A stretch of DNA of 64,000 nucleotides, from NCBI GenBank assembly GCA_921293015.1, contig OV121085.1, forward strand, positions 25,433,911 to 25,497,910. The letters are read 5' to 3'. Under the pieces are notes generated by a model that did not search any database, was not told the DNA's origin, and saw nothing but the letters and a program-made list of their open reading frames with translations. Source of the stretch: Phorcus lineatus. Its lineage: Eukaryota; Mollusca; Gastropoda; Trochida; Trochidae. Below, piece after piece: positions 9,879 through 21,840 of this stretch. Both the position numbers and the translations under genes were made by a program. How positions within the stretch are numbered: the stretch's first letter is position 1; each line of letters begins with the position of its first letter.

Positions 9879-12800
9879 GTATGACCTCGTTGACAATGTT
9901 TACATTTGAATCTTTTGTTACAGATCACTTAAAATAACTGATTTTCTTGTCTTATTTTCCAATGAATACAAATTTGGTATTCAAGTTCTTCGAGAATGAT
10001 CAATTAATGAATAACTATCCGAGATATCTATTATTTCTTGATTAATATAATATTGCAAATTTATTTGTTTAATCGTCATGAACAAAATTAAGTTTTGAAA
10101 CCAGATAGTTCTAGGCTATATCAGCAGTTTCATACTTTTATCTTCGAATATGCAGATACTTTAGGTACAGTCCATGGATTGCAGTTTTTTTCATATTGAC
10201 CCTCTGATACTAATCCAAGAAGTTTAGCTCTTCAATTGGGGTTAATGTTTGCATCTGTAAATTGCACCCATCATGAGTCAAGTTTTTGATGTAAACAATG
10301 AGAGCCTCCTTTCACAAATCATTATGGATCCTATTAAAGTAGAACGACTGTTGATGGTTCATGTGGGAATTGTTATTTTAAACAACCCACAACTGACAAG
10401 CAACAACTCATTCATTCTTCTTTTTTCAGGACCTGTTTTCTATCTCTCACTGTGCCTTTCTTTCCGTCTTTTCCCTTATCCTTTTGATCCCTTTCTCCCT
10501 GATGTGTCCACTCTTTTGGATGCTTGTCATCCACGTGTTTAATAACTGAAATATTGTTTTTACACGTAAAACTCCAACTCCCTCAGTCACTCACTTATTT
10601 TTCAGGGAAATTAGTTATGTTGATTAATTTGTCTTGTCATTTTCAAGGAACAGTGCACTTTATAGTCAGGAGCCTACCATTATTAGTATTTTAATTCCCT
10701 GATGCAAAATGGTCTTTACTGACCAGACCCACACTTAGGGTAGGGAGTTTGGGATTATAACAAACCCCAATATTGTTGCCATCAGGTAAAGGTTTGCTAC
10801 CTATGATTTAACCAAGTAGCAAGTACTTTTTACTCACCAAAGTCCAAAAATGTAAATGTCAATGCACTGATTGTGGAAGTCTGTAAATAGGTAAATAAGT
10901 CTTAACCTTTTAAACCTATTTGTATTTCTTCCTTAGAACGCTAAGCTCTAAGATCGTTTAACATACCTTGACAATTAAGGATTATTGATTGTAAATTTTG
11001 TCACGGCCAAATCTGTAATGGACATCAGCAGTGCCTTCCTATGTGTGTGTCTCTTCAAACTTCAAGTAAATAAGTATGAAATAAGAGCGAAGGACTATTC
11101 ATTGAAAAAATAGAAAATTACTGTCAATGGGATAGAACTCTTTAGAAGAATTCTATGTATTAAATGATTGATAGCACTTAATGTTGGGCGAAGTAGTTAT
11201 TGCTTTAATAATTTGAAACTGAACTTTTGCGGGTCATTAATTGTCAATGTTTCTTTTATTTTTCAGAACAAATAGCTGCAAGTATTAGCATGGAAATCAA
11301 GAAAATGCAGAGAAGGCGTCAATTACAATACCCAGGTTCAGGGAGTCCAACTCATCCTTCAATGGATATGCCATCATCATCAGGCAGAGACAGTCCTCCC
11401 TCTGCAGTATCCCCATCCTCATCTTTGTACAATGCACTTTCACCAAACAAAAGGGATGTCCCACTCTTCACATTCAGACAAGTCAGCATGATTTGTGAAA
11501 GGATGGTCAAAGACAGGGAAGACCAGATTAGGGAGGAATATAATTCTGTCCTGACCAACAAAATAGCTGGTAACTCATAACAGCTCATTACACATTTATG
11601 AAACTTTCTGTGCATTATTTAAAGACTATTGTATTAATTTTAGAATTGTCACCAAAATTCAGGTCAAACTGTTCACAGCTAAAGGAATTGAAACCCAGTA
11701 TTTTGCTTTCATTTTGAAGCATTGTACATGACAGTGAAATTTCTGTTAATACCGAATACCATATTTTATATGATCTGATATGGAATTGGCAGACATTTTG
11801 CCTAAAATCTTAAATCTTCATCACCAGAACCAATTGGCATAGACTGAAATTTTAAGAGTAAGATTTTTCTGAAGTGATATATTTTCTTCAAATATGGCCA
11901 TGGAAGTGTACCCGGCCTCAAATAGTCTTGCCATGGGTTTTTTTCATAAACCAATCTTGTTAGGGATCTAAAATTTTGAGAATATAACCTTCGTAGGATC
12001 GTGACAAAGATTTTATAAATTTCATTGTCCCATCTCCAAAATTAAGGGTGTGATGGGTTCATATGGTGTGGCAGGGTTGCAAATAAAAAACGTCAACCAG
12101 TGTAGTAAGCTTTGTGAAATGGTCAATTTAATCTTACTAGTGTGGTAATTGGGATCCATGTCTAAAGCACAATTAATAAGCAAAATATTAACATAGTCAT
12201 GCAATGGTCAGCAATGTGGAGTATATCACTGAGCTTGTTTAGTCTACAGGGACAGGCGTATGGAAACATGTTATCATTGCAATTTCTTTGCCTATTCGCA
12301 TTGGCTTGATACGGTTTTGTTTATTTTATTGGAATTCAATGTTAAACATCTTGTCTAATGCATTGACACATGACAATTTTGATGTATATACCTTAATAAC
12401 TAGCAGGTATGTATCTTAGTCTTGAACATCAACAATACAAAGGCTGGTGAGCTACAGAGCCCATGGCTCTTTTTTTAGGAAATTGAATTGTCCTCTACTG
12501 CAATTATTTCTTCAATCTTTCAGAGCAATACGAAGCATTCTTGAAGTTCAACCATGACCAACTTCGAAGACGTTTTGGGGATGCACCAATGAGTTGTAAG
12601 TTTAGTTTTGAAGCACATTTTTCATTTTATAATTTTCACCACAAAGAGTGCAGAATGATGGACTCATCAGTCTTTTGTTTAAGTGAAAGGTTAATTCTCA
12701 AATGGTGCATTAAGTTGGGATGGGTTAATAATGAAACATAATTCAAATGATTATTACGCTATTGCGTTAAAAGGGGATGATAAAAAATTATTTAATTTCT

Positions 12801-15095
12801 CATTCTGTCCAAAAGTTTTCATAGCGTTTTATTTTTTGCATGATTATTCAGTGGATTACTATTACTCTTTTACAGCATATAGCCTTTAACCCTTTAAATA
12901 CTTTAAACACAAGGAAAAAGTTGCTTCTTAAACCCAGTGACGCACTGAGTTGCGACACAAAACAGATCGTGGTACTCAGTGAGGCTTACAAGCGCATTTT
13001 ATGAAATGTATCCTCAGTACCGCATCGAAGCACGAGGAGGGGGTGTCGTGATAACTTACCTGTCCGAGATAAACAAATGCAGTAAATGCCTTTGAAGAAT
13101 TTCAAATGCAGTAACAATAATAAATTCATAAATTCCGTAAAATAATATATTTATCTTCACTGAAAATCATATTTTTGGAAGAAAATAGTTTTGATGATGA
13201 ATTAATCCAAGCTGTTTGAAAAAAAATTCCATTGAAACTTGCTGATGTTTTGCTACTTCATTGACACGCTATGTGAAGTTAAGTTTTCATCAAGTGGTGT
13301 AAATTATTTTGAAAGAATAGCTTTTTTAAACTAAGATATTAAAAATCCAAATTCTACAGTCTCAGATTTTGATCTAAACATTATCCAAATGTATTTTGGA
13401 TCGTATAAGACAAACATAACATGAAGGTCACAATCTTAAAAAATCTGTCAAAAGCCTGGCACGCGGCTTGGGATCAAATCAAAAATACAACTGTGTAGAT
13501 AAAGATCTGAATATTAGCAAAACATTTTGATGAAAGATTTTATAATTTTCAATATATTTTCTTTTCATAGTATGTCACATGTGTTTCTGTCAATAATAGT
13601 GAAAAGTATTTGACAACTTCAAAATAAGAAATTATTCAGAAACTATTGTCTTAATAACAAGCAATAGTCAATATGATGATAAATCGGCCAGACACACGAT
13701 CATTAAAGATTATATCTTCGTATTTATTCTTGGTCAATCATTATCAACGCAATAATACTTTATCCTCCTAAATGGAAATTGCCAAGAAATTATGAATGTT
13801 GACAAATGAATATGAAAATCCAAAAATAACAATATTCGATTACTCTCATGATCATGATTATCTTTTCATTTTTCATCATTCTTTATAATATCGAATATTT
13901 GTTTTCGTGACCTCAAGTAAATTAAATTTGTAAACTCGAATCAAATAATGTTAAATCACGAAATCCTCTTAGGTTATGTTGTATTGATAACATTTTGACC
14001 ACATGCTCTGTTCAACTGTGTAATTAACTTTCAGGTTGTGTTTTCGTAAATCCCGATTTTTAAGCAATTAAACATATTTAGAAAATATAGATGATTTTTG
14101 ACAGATATTTGATGTAGATACAATTGCATTATCGCTAATTTGGTAAATAATGAACACAAATCCTCTCGCGATTCACTTGAACCTTTGTTCCTGAAACATA
14201 ACATTTTGCATTGGCAGTGACCATGTCTCCAGATTTTGTCAACACAAAAGATTTTTATAGCAAGTTAAACATGATAAATCATTCTCTTACTGTTTTAGCA
14301 ACACGAAAATGCATTTATGTTTTTGTCAGACGGAAACATACATGAATTTAGAAGACACTAGCTCACTCATGCTAATCTTAACTAAGGCATTGAGACTAAC
14401 AGATTTAATATTCCTTATCAACATTTCTCCAAATAACTGTATACAGATATATTCCCTGAGAAAACAATTAAAGATTTTATTCAATTTCAAATTTATTCTC
14501 ATTATTGCAACAATTACAACTGACATGAATTTCTGAAATGATTGTTTTTTTAAAATACAACTAATGTAAAACATATTTCTGAGCATTGAAGGCTAAACAT
14601 CTAATTGCTCACCTGGTTCTGAGATTTTTATCATCACTTGTATTTATTTTTCACACAAAGGCTAAACATCTAATTGCTCACCTAGTTCTGAGATTTTTAT
14701 CTTGTCAATCATTTTCAGAAATACACTAAATTTTGCAAAATCTCTGGTTTATGAAGCAACTTTATTAAAATATTTTCAGTATGTAAAGGGTTAATCTCTC
14801 TCCATCTTCCAGTCCACTATAAATTATTTTGTGCTCATAACTTTGTTCTAAAACAATAAAATCCATGCCCCTTTCATATCATGAGTAAAGTGAATGTCTG
14901 AAGACATTTTAATGAGGGTCAAGTTGAAATTAAATGGATACAAAATGTCTTGCAGTCCTTATCCTTGTCTATTTGCTATCTAGTAATTTCTACAAGTTAT
15001 TTTTTAAACCTTTTTCCGTGTACACATTGAGAAAATGTTGGATGTAGAATAATTTTCATGATTTTCTTATTGTTTCTATTTCAGATGTATCTTAA
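9698..15095 (+). CDS. akirin: Akirin, complete four-exon coding region
   Basis: Exons 9698-9878, 11267-11569, 12524-12595 and 15085-15095 join to 567 nt, encoding 188 residues plus stop. Every junction is GT/AG, and the phases (1, 1, 1) keep the frame open. The product begins MACGATLKR, the akirin signature, with a basic nuclear localisation motif PKRRRC at residues 24-29, a serine/proline-rich middle, and a conserved C-terminal helical part from [13 protein letters not shown] to FGDAPMSYVS. Akirins are small nuclear proteins that bridge transcription factors and SWI/SNF chromatin remodellers, notably in NF-kB immune responses and muscle development. The length fits the family (about 190-200 residues). 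Functional statements come from family knowledge. Confidence 0.95.
9879..11266 (+). other. Akirin intron 1
   Basis: The intron runs from GTATGA to TTTTTCAG. It is AT-rich, and no repeat family or conserved frame was recognised. An 89-codon frame at 10273-10542 has no domain and no homologue that I recognise. Confidence 0.8.
11267..11569 (+). CDS. akirin: Akirin exon 2
   Basis: Preceded by TTATTTTTCAG and followed by GTAACT. It encodes [17 protein letters not shown], a serine/proline-rich linker, then [19 protein letters not shown] and [13 protein letters not shown], all aligned to the conserved core of akirins. Confidence 0.95.
12330..12480. repeat. Dispersed repeat family R1, copy 1
   Basis: Landmarks are CATCTTGTCTAATGCATTGA, GATGTATATACC, GAACATCAACAATACA and GAGCTACAGAGCCCATGGCT. 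These recur in order at about 16910-17215 and 32565-32810. It lies just upstream of akirin exon 3. It is non-coding and unclassified. Confidence 0.55.
12524..12595 (+). CDS. akirin: Akirin exon 3
   Basis: Lies between TCTTTCAG and GTAAGT. It encodes [24 protein letters not shown], the conserved C-terminal helix of akirins, and ends on the first base of a tyrosine codon. Confidence 0.95.
12890..14790. mobile_element. piggyBac-like TTAA element in akirin intron 3
   Basis: TTAA flanks the element at 12886-12889 and 14791-14794. The inverted ends are CCCTTTAAATACT and CCCTTTACATACT (12 of 13 identical). TTAA targets with CCCT-type ends are the hallmark of piggyBac. No transposase-like frame is visible in the 1901-bp AT-rich interior, so it looks non-autonomous or decayed. 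Confidence 0.6.
14584..14703. repeat. Tandem duplication inside the piggyBac-like element
   Basis: A stretch containing GGCTAAACATCTAATTGCTC and GTTCTGAGATTTTTATC occurs near 14590 and again near 14659 with one base changed, a spacing of about 69 bp. Confidence 0.8.
15085..15095 (+). CDS. akirin: Akirin exon 4 (last five codons)
   Basis: After CTATTTCAG the exon completes Tyr and adds Val-Ser and the stop TAA. Akirins end in YVS, so this 11-nt coding tail is firmly identified despite its size. Confidence 0.92.
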
Positions 15096-15710
15096 AGAAT
15101 TGCATGAGGAATGGATGAATGTTGAATATTTTTGACTGGAAATTGTGGAGCTCTTGCATGCATGGAGATTTATAAAAGTAAACAAGTTTCCTTTCCTGTG
15201 TTGGATTTAAACTTTGACTTGCATAAATGCCCCTTCTAACAATTTAGTCGGGTGTTTGCAATTCCTGGTTGTTTGATATTTTTTAAAATACGGACAGTCT
15301 AGCAAGACTGATTGTTTTTGTGATGGCCAGTGATGAAGCTGGCCATGTTGCTCAGCCTTGTGATTTTAATTAGCCGTTGGTGCTAACTAAACTTGTCACT
15401 AAACTCTTACTGCAGTAAGTTGTGTATTGTCTTTTCTGCAAACCGTACTGGAATTGTCCATAGCACAGCTTGTAACATGTACATAGATTATGAAAACATG
15501 TATTGTTTTTATGTGGTTGGTTGCTTGTCCGTCTGGTTGAATGAGAAGTGAATGAATGGTATAACTGAAGATTTCCAAGTCTGTAGTTAGTACAATAAAA
15601 CTTGTCCTTTTTCTCGATATTTTATTTGAAATTGTAATTTATGATAGCAGTTATGTGTAAATACTTAATAGTGATTTGCCTAATAAAGGTTGTTCCTGAT
15701 ATGTTAGTGT
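15096..15710 (+). other. Akirin 3' untranslated region
   Basis: The sequence runs about 600 bp to two AATAAA signals at 15594-15599 and 15682-15687, the latter followed by a GT-rich stretch (TTAGTGTTTTTTGT). Confidence 0.6.
15682..15687 (+). terminator. Likely akirin polyadenylation signal
   Basis: AATAAA followed by TTGTTCCTG and a T/G-rich downstream element. An upstream AATAAA at 15594 could be used alternatively. Confidence 0.55.
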
Positions 15711-15720
15711 TTTTTGTACC

Positions 15721-16140
15721 CCAATCTATGAAGTAGTGGGGATTATACAGGACTCTGCTTGTCCGTCCGAACATTCAGTTCTTCTTAACCATTTTCTAGG
15801 ACATTCATTTCAGGGGTGGCAATCTTCACCTAATCAGCGAATTTCAGCTTTCCTAACTGAAGTGCTGTTCTTATGAAAACAACCCTTGAACCCTAGTTCA
15901 ATGCATTTCAGCTGTTTTTTCAAAAACTCTAGATTGCCATCCTTGTCATATTTTTCATACATGCAACCACTGACTGTACTATTTCTTTGTTTCATTTGAA
16001 GAAATTTATCCACTTTGACTTGACATACTCCTATTGTTTTTTTAAATCCATTTTCTAATGTGTTTTTTTTTTCATATTATTATCCATCGACTATATTCTT
16101 CAATTGATATGATGCAGTTCTTAGCCAAGGGGGCAGTATG
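15721..16140. repeat. Dispersed repeat family R2, copy 1
   Basis: GAAGTAGTGGGGATTATACA, ATGCAACCACTGACTGTACT, TATTTCTTT, TTTATCCACTTTGACTT and ATTCTTCAATTGATATGATG are echoed in order at 50370-50590. It is non-coding. Confidence 0.5.
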
Positions 16141-16905
16141 ACGGGTATTAACGATTTCATTTGTTCAGAGAGGTTTACCATACAAGAACATTGTTTTTCA
16201 TTTGTATGGACTTGCATGAAACTTAATCTGTTTTTATGTGGTTTCTTTTACAATTATTTCATATAAGGTTGTTTATCGTAATACACACGTTAAAAATGCT
16301 CAAACTACATTTGACTAAAGGAATTAATATCATTCATGGTGTAATCAAGAAATAGAGTAGCCTTAACCATCATGTGTTTTGCAATGAAGTTAAGTTTATT
16401 GTAAAACACAAGGTTGAAGGCAGAGTTTTTGGATGCAAATAATAGTTCAGGGCAAAATTGTCCTTCATTGCAAAAGATGTTATGGTTGAGGCTACTGTTT
16501 CTTTTCCAGTGTGTTGATTTTAACTCTTGTACATTGTATTGCCAAAATAAATGTAAATGAAAATATAGTCGCAATCAAGAACAGTATTCAGCGTTTAAGG
16601 ATAATGATCGATCACAGTATTTTATGGTACCATTCAAGAACTTCATTGACATTTTGCTCGTAGGTTTCACCGCATTGCATAACCACAAATAGTTACCCTG
16701 CAGTAATACTAACAGCTGTGTTATATAAATGAAATACTCCTGAAAGCGGCTCTAAACCCCTAATCACATCACCTATAGCTCATCAGACCTCAAATTAGGT
16801 GATCACAATTTGTATAATTGGGACCGACATGGGTGATCATCAATGGGAGGGTAAGAAGATAGAGGTAGGATTTTGGTGGGGAATGATATTTTGCTCATGC
16901 AAAGC
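16141..16905. other. No recognised feature
   Basis: AT-rich sequence. A minus-strand open frame at 16305-16574 shows no domain, repeat or compositional sign of coding. Confidence 0.5.
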
Positions 16906-17215
16906 ATGTATTTAGTTGTTTTTAGATGCCTTAAGTGCTTGCAGGGAGTATTTCCACAAGATATAAAGGAGGGATTATATAAGCGCGTGTAAATGATTTA
17001 GAGTATACTTACTCCCTTACTGCTATTATTGAAAGAATCTTGTTTTCTATCTTGTAAGATGAGAGGAATATGATATGGTTCAGATATCTTGTCTAATTTA
17101 CCGACACTTGAGTTATGGTGATGTATTTCACATTAAAAACTAAGGGGTGCATTTCTTAGTCTTTACATTCAACACTACAAATTGTGATGAGCTACAGAGC
17201 CTAGGACTCTTTTGT
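16906..17215. repeat. Dispersed repeat family R1, copy 2
   Basis: This is a longer copy than that at 12330. It adds an upstream part (AAGTGCTTGCAGGGAGTATT, AGTATACTTACTCCCTTACTG) that is also present at 32590-32680. It ends GAGCTACAGAGCCTAGGACT. Confidence 0.55.
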
Positions 17216-17599
17216 ATTTATCTGAACAGGATGTGTATACAAATTTAACATCTGATGCAGTAATTTCTGTTGGTTCCATCATAATTCTCTCATAAAGGAT
17301 ATCAGCGTAAACATATTTCCATCATATTTGTCTATCCTCTCGCCGTTTTGACTCTTTATAAAAACACCATTTGTAAAGAAACGATTGTAGCTGAATTGAT
17401 GCATACATGCAAGCCCTGTTGAATTACAAAGTTGTTCATTTTCATTTTGGGTCATGCATGTTGCCTATTTTATTTACATGCACATATATGGCACTGAAGT
17501 AGAAAGATTGACCATTGGGTATATAATTAAGAACCTGCTTCATCAATTGTGGATTCCTTGTTCGCACGAAACAGACGTTAACTAGAGTTTACTCGTGGA

Positions 17600-19185
17600 A
17601 GCATGTCTCCCCTTCCCAGCATTCTCAAGCAGTATTGGAATGACAAACTCCAATTTGTTTCCATAGACTCAGAAAAAAAGCCACTTGATATTAAGAGGCT
17701 GTATACCCAGTCTGCAGGTGGGTCTAGTAGTTTCAGAATTATGCTTCAAAACAAACACCATCCTTAAAAAGAGACAAGAGTCAAATTGTTTAGATGGAAA
17801 TAGAAAAATTGGAAAGAGAGCTCGAACTCCCAAAATGCACATCTACCTTGTATGGAGAGGCATCATACCAAATATGGTGATGATGGGTCAAATAGATTTA
17901 TAAGAGGTAGTGCTCAAACACTTTCCTAAAAAGACTAAGTTGAAATTTTGGAACGGAAACGAGAAAATTTTGAAAATACTTCAAACGCACATCTACATGT
18001 ATAGTTTTAAATACAGTTTTGCTACGGAAACTAACGCTTCCCTTAAATTTAAAAAAAGTTCAAACTGTTGCCATGGAAACAGAAAAAAAGAGCCATTGCT
18101 CTAGCTCATCAGGCTATCTATAATTCATATAGTAAATGACTATGTCACCACAGGATCACCAAATCCATCCATTATAATCCTCATCTGCTAAGGTCTCTGT
18201 ACACAATATTTGTTACAGTTTTTTAGGCATTTTGCTTCTGGAGAAGGTGGAAATAGGTTTTGGGGGTCTGATCCTTACAGAGTCATCAAATCTATAAATT
18301 AGTACCCCATGAGCCAAGGAATCAGCTTTCTAGGCCTCATGTTTCTGGAGAAAAAGATGAAAATAAGTTTTTACGACGTGGTCAAGTCAAAGTCAAAGAG
18401 TTTATTGTATAAGGCCTCCGGCCCACATACAAAAGTACATATACATATAGTAAAGACACAAATAATATACAATTCAACAAATGATGGAATAAGATGGGCA
18501 AACAGCATTACGACGTGCTCCCTACGGCTCTTGTTAGGGGTCACAGGGTCACCAAATCTATGAGTTAGAACCATCATCAGCTAAGGAATCTGCACACAAA
18601 GTTTCAACTTTCTATGCATTTTGCCTCTGGAAAAGATGAAAATAAGTTTTTACTGCGCGGTCCCTGTGGCCTTTATGAGGGGTCACAGAATCTCCAAATC
18701 TATAAATCCAAAACCCCATTATTCAAAGAGTGTGTACACAAGATTTCAGATTCCCTGAGTCAATTTTTCAGGAGAAAAAGATGAAATGTCGAAAATATAT
18801 ACGGGCAGACAGACGGGTGAATGGATGGACGACATGCCATGCCAAAAGCCCATCGGGCCTTTCCGGCAAGATTAGCTAGAAAATAGTTCAAACCGCCAAA
18901 AGGAACATAAATATGATTTAGAGAGGCAGCATACTAAATTTGATGATGATGTGACAAATAGTTTTAAAGTCTTGCCCTAGAAACGAACACTACCCTGACA
19001 TAAAGACTTGGTCAAAATTGTGGCCAAGCGTAAAGGAAACAAAATAGAATTGAAAAAAGAACTCAAACTCTTTAAGGCACATCTACATCACCCAGAGCAT
19101 ACAGGGCAGCATTGGTGATGATTGGTCAAAGAGTTGTTCAGTTTTTATTCAAGCAACTTTTCCCATGGATATAATCAACTGACTT
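17600..19185. repeat. Diverged tandem blocks of an old repeat
   Basis: Units of about 150-170 bp recur imperfectly. One type carries CACATCTACAT, GAGAGGCA and GGTGATGATGGGTCAAATAG. The other (18140-18790) carries GGGGTCACAG, CACCAAATCTAT, AAGGAATC and AAAAAGATGAAAATAAGTTT. The second block ends with GGGCAGACAGACGGGTGAAT. I see no gene in it. A short LINE end is inserted at 18381-18507. Confidence 0.5.
18381..18507 (-). mobile_element. 127-bp LINE 3'-end insertion with 10-bp target duplication
   Basis: TTACGACGTG flanks the insert at 18371-18380 and 18508-18517. Its minus strand ends GCCTTATACAATAAACTC followed by (TTTGAC)-like repeats. It resembles the 3' end of the minus-strand LINE near 26587 (GGCCTTTATACAAATAAAAA). 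It is therefore a heavily 5'-truncated retrocopy. Confidence 0.75.
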
Positions 19186-19189
19186 TATC

Positions 19190-19790
19190 TCCTACAATAA
19201 TTCATATACTAAAACCTGTGCCGTTTCTCACAAATGCTTCATCCTACTCGTTACGTGTCTTTGCGATTTGAGCATACACTTTGTGTTCAAGACAGGGAAG
19301 CGGGCCTACATGGTTAGAAGCGAGACGTACTGTGCTTCAGTTTGAAGCAGAAGAGATTCTCCAACCTTCCCGTAAATGAGTGTGTTTTAATTGTACAAAT
19401 TGTTTGGAAGATGAGCTGCATGTGTTACTTGAATGTCCAGTTTATAATGATCTACGCAAAGATCTTTTAACTAAGTGTTTTGATGTTTGGCCTGATTTTT
19501 ACCAGCAGCCTGATTATGTTAAAGTATGTTTTATCCTGGCTAGCCCAGATGTTGTACATGTTAGTGCCAAAACCTGCAAGGCAATTTTAAGTTTACGTAA
19601 GGACATTTTATATACTCTTTAGTCCTTTGGCTATTTTAAAGAATATATACTTGTATTTTAGTAACCTCTTAGTATACAATTTATGTTGTTCGTCTCTCAT
19701 AACTCCAAAACGGAGTGGCTCGTTTTTTAAATGTAAATATACTTTTATATCATTTGAGGTGAGACGTTAATAAATAATCTGTCTGTCTGT
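19190..19790 (+). pseudogene. 3'-terminal fragment of a LINE ORF2
   Basis: The frame at 19380-19622 contains CFNCTNCLEDELHVLLECPVY, a cysteine-histidine motif common at the C-terminus of CR1/L2-type retrotransposon proteins. The upstream part is broken by stops. After the stop come about 150 bp of 3' sequence ending AATAAATAATCTGTCTGTCTG, which fits a LINE 3' tail with a short tandem repeat. Confidence 0.6.
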
Positions 19791-19858
19791 CCAATAGCTC
19801 GAGATTACTCCGCCCCCCTCTCATGTGCTATTGCACATGTTTTGATAGTAATCAGTCT

Positions 19859-19948
19859 CATTGAAATAAGAATTAAATTGAGCTCTACGTTACGCATTTT
19901 ATATATACATGCGTAACGTATAGCAGCAATTTAGATCTTATTTCAATG
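19859..19948. repeat. Hairpin repeat
   Basis: ATTGAAATAAGAATTAAATT and CTACGTTACGCAT pair imperfectly with the inverse ATGCGTAACGTA and TTTAGATCTTATTTCAAT. It is a probable foldback MITE. Confidence 0.6.
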
Positions 19949-20967
19949 ATATTGTATATTTATTTAAAAAAACACTTTTCTATTCACTATACATCGGCAT
20001 TGCTGGTATTTTTTAAAAATTTTCACTAGGCATATGTTTAGGATTTGAATGTTTTAGTTGGAAGACTCAAATTTCACAAGCAAATACTTGTAATCTATTC
20101 GTTCCTTTGATCCCTATTCACTTGTCCTATCAATGTATTCACAAGTATACTAAACGTTAGCATGGTTATTAAAGTTACATGTGAGGTGGGGCGATTTTAG
20201 GCTTAGTATTTCACGTACATCCCGGCTGCTAGCATTATTGCAGGGAGATAGATTCTTTAACATAGCCAGAGCTTGTGGTTGGCCCGTTATCTAGAATGTA
20301 GATATAGTCCTGGCTTACGGGTTGTTAACGGGAGCAGGACAAATGCCACCCGGACATAACCCACCCGGACAATTGCCACCAGGACAAATGCCACCTAGGA
20401 CAAATGCCACCTAGTTTTTTTTAATATTACAAGACAAAAAATAAAGTTATGTTTTTAATATTACATGAAGCAATATATACCTTTAACTACAATATTAAAA
20501 AATATTAAAAATATTGAAAAATCACAACAATATTCCACTATTATTATCATATTCAACTAAATCATATAAAACGGACAATCATATAAAACTAAAATGATGA
20601 AACAATAGTTTCTTCATATAAACACTATGTTTAAGGAGACGTTGTCATGTCATGCCTATCAGTGTTTTTTTAATAAAAATTTAAGATTACCTCTGGAGTA
20701 GAAGTGAGCTTTGGCCTCATAGGTTAAGCCAATCTGGATGTTGTATTAATGAGGATTACACTGTCCAAGCAAATGTACTCTGGTAATGTCAAATGTAGTG
20801 CTGAATACGGGGGCCTACCTGGAAGAAGACACCTATTGTTATAGTAAAAATCCTTTGATGTTTGGTATTAACTGTGTGTGTTGTTTTAAGGGATTAAGTC
20901 ACTGGGTAATACTAAATTCTCAACTGTCAAATGACTTGAGCTAAAAGCGTTTCAACAATAAGGCTCT

Positions 20968-21345
20968 TTATACCGCATTTGAAACGAAACGTACAAGAAT
21001 AGGGCGTTGATCGCGTGTGTACTGTGTTCGAGTCCTTGGGACTCTGTGGCTAACATCTATATCATGGGCAGTGATTTTAACTCCGATATTTTTAGCAATT
21101 TTAAGAACAATTTCTTCGCTATCTTCGCCCTCACGTTCAGGGATTCCTGATATGCGCACATTATTTCGGCGAGAATATTTTTCTCCCCGGTCAACTTTGT
21201 ACTTCAACTCCTTGATAATGGACTTTTGCTTGGATACTTCTGTTTCAAGGGATGACACTTTATCGTTCAGTTCTTTGTTCTGAGGAGTAAGTACGGGCGT
21301 TATGATTTCTGTTACAGTCCTGCCAAGTGCTATTATGACTTACAG
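20968..21345 (-). pseudogene. LINE ORF1 fragment (L1-type RNA-binding protein)
   Basis: The minus frame begins with a coiled-coil-like stretch (LNDKVSSLETEVSKQKSIIK), then YSRRNNVRISGIPEREGEDSE and ITAHDIDVSHRVPR, ending RPILVRFVS. This order matches the RRM-like domain of L1-type ORF1 proteins, which bind LINE RNA. A stop codon interrupts the frame near 21345 and the C-terminal domain is missing. A minus frame at 21357-21593, rich in Ser/Glu, may be its upstream part. Confidence 0.55.
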
Positions 21346-21556
21346 AAAAGTGTTAATTAGTTTTTCCACAAAACGTCACTCTGAACTAGTTCGGACTCTG
21401 ACTCTTTAGCACACTGTCTTTTGATTTCAATGTCTAATTCACTCTCCGGTGAGGTGAATACTTCTTCTCTATTCCATTTACCCGATGAAGGAGTATTTTC
21501 CATAGATACGCTTAGTCTATGATTAGGAATTAGAGTTTTAGAACTTACGACTGAAG

Positions 21557-21840
21557 TTGAAGGCCAAAACGACGTTGACAGCCATGCCAACACTTTACAA
21601 CGAGGAGATTCTGGCTATGCAAAGAGGACCATGGACACCTGAAAGCAGATTGGAGGTCGAAACTATGCCCACTTACGATACAGTGAAGAATAGACTGTAT
21701 ATTTCTCGACGTTCTGCCTTTCCCGCCATCCCAAAATCATGACAAGATAACATAATTCCGGACGAATATAAGATCACAGATGCTGGGGAACATTTCGTGA
21801 TCATAAATGAAGGTGATGCTGGATTGTTATGTATCATTTT
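21557..21840 (+). pseudogene. Possible N-terminal relic of a MULE-type transposase-related protein
   Basis: The frame reads TMPTYDTVKNRLYISRRSAFPAIPKS, then after one stop IIPDEYKITDAGEHFVIINEGDAG. This resembles the stretch that precedes the catalytic domain in MULE transposase-like proteins of molluscs (an LYxxR..PxxP..IP motif followed by a 'FLLxxDG' strand). The assignment is from memory and weak. No catalytic residues remain. Confidence 0.3.

Noticed and set aside
10273..10542. 89-codon plus-strand frame in akirin intron 1
   Set aside because: Hydrophobic low-complexity composition, no homologue recognised, fully intronic.
16305..16574. 89-codon minus-strand frame
   Set aside because: AT-rich chance frame with no recognisable motif or neighbours.
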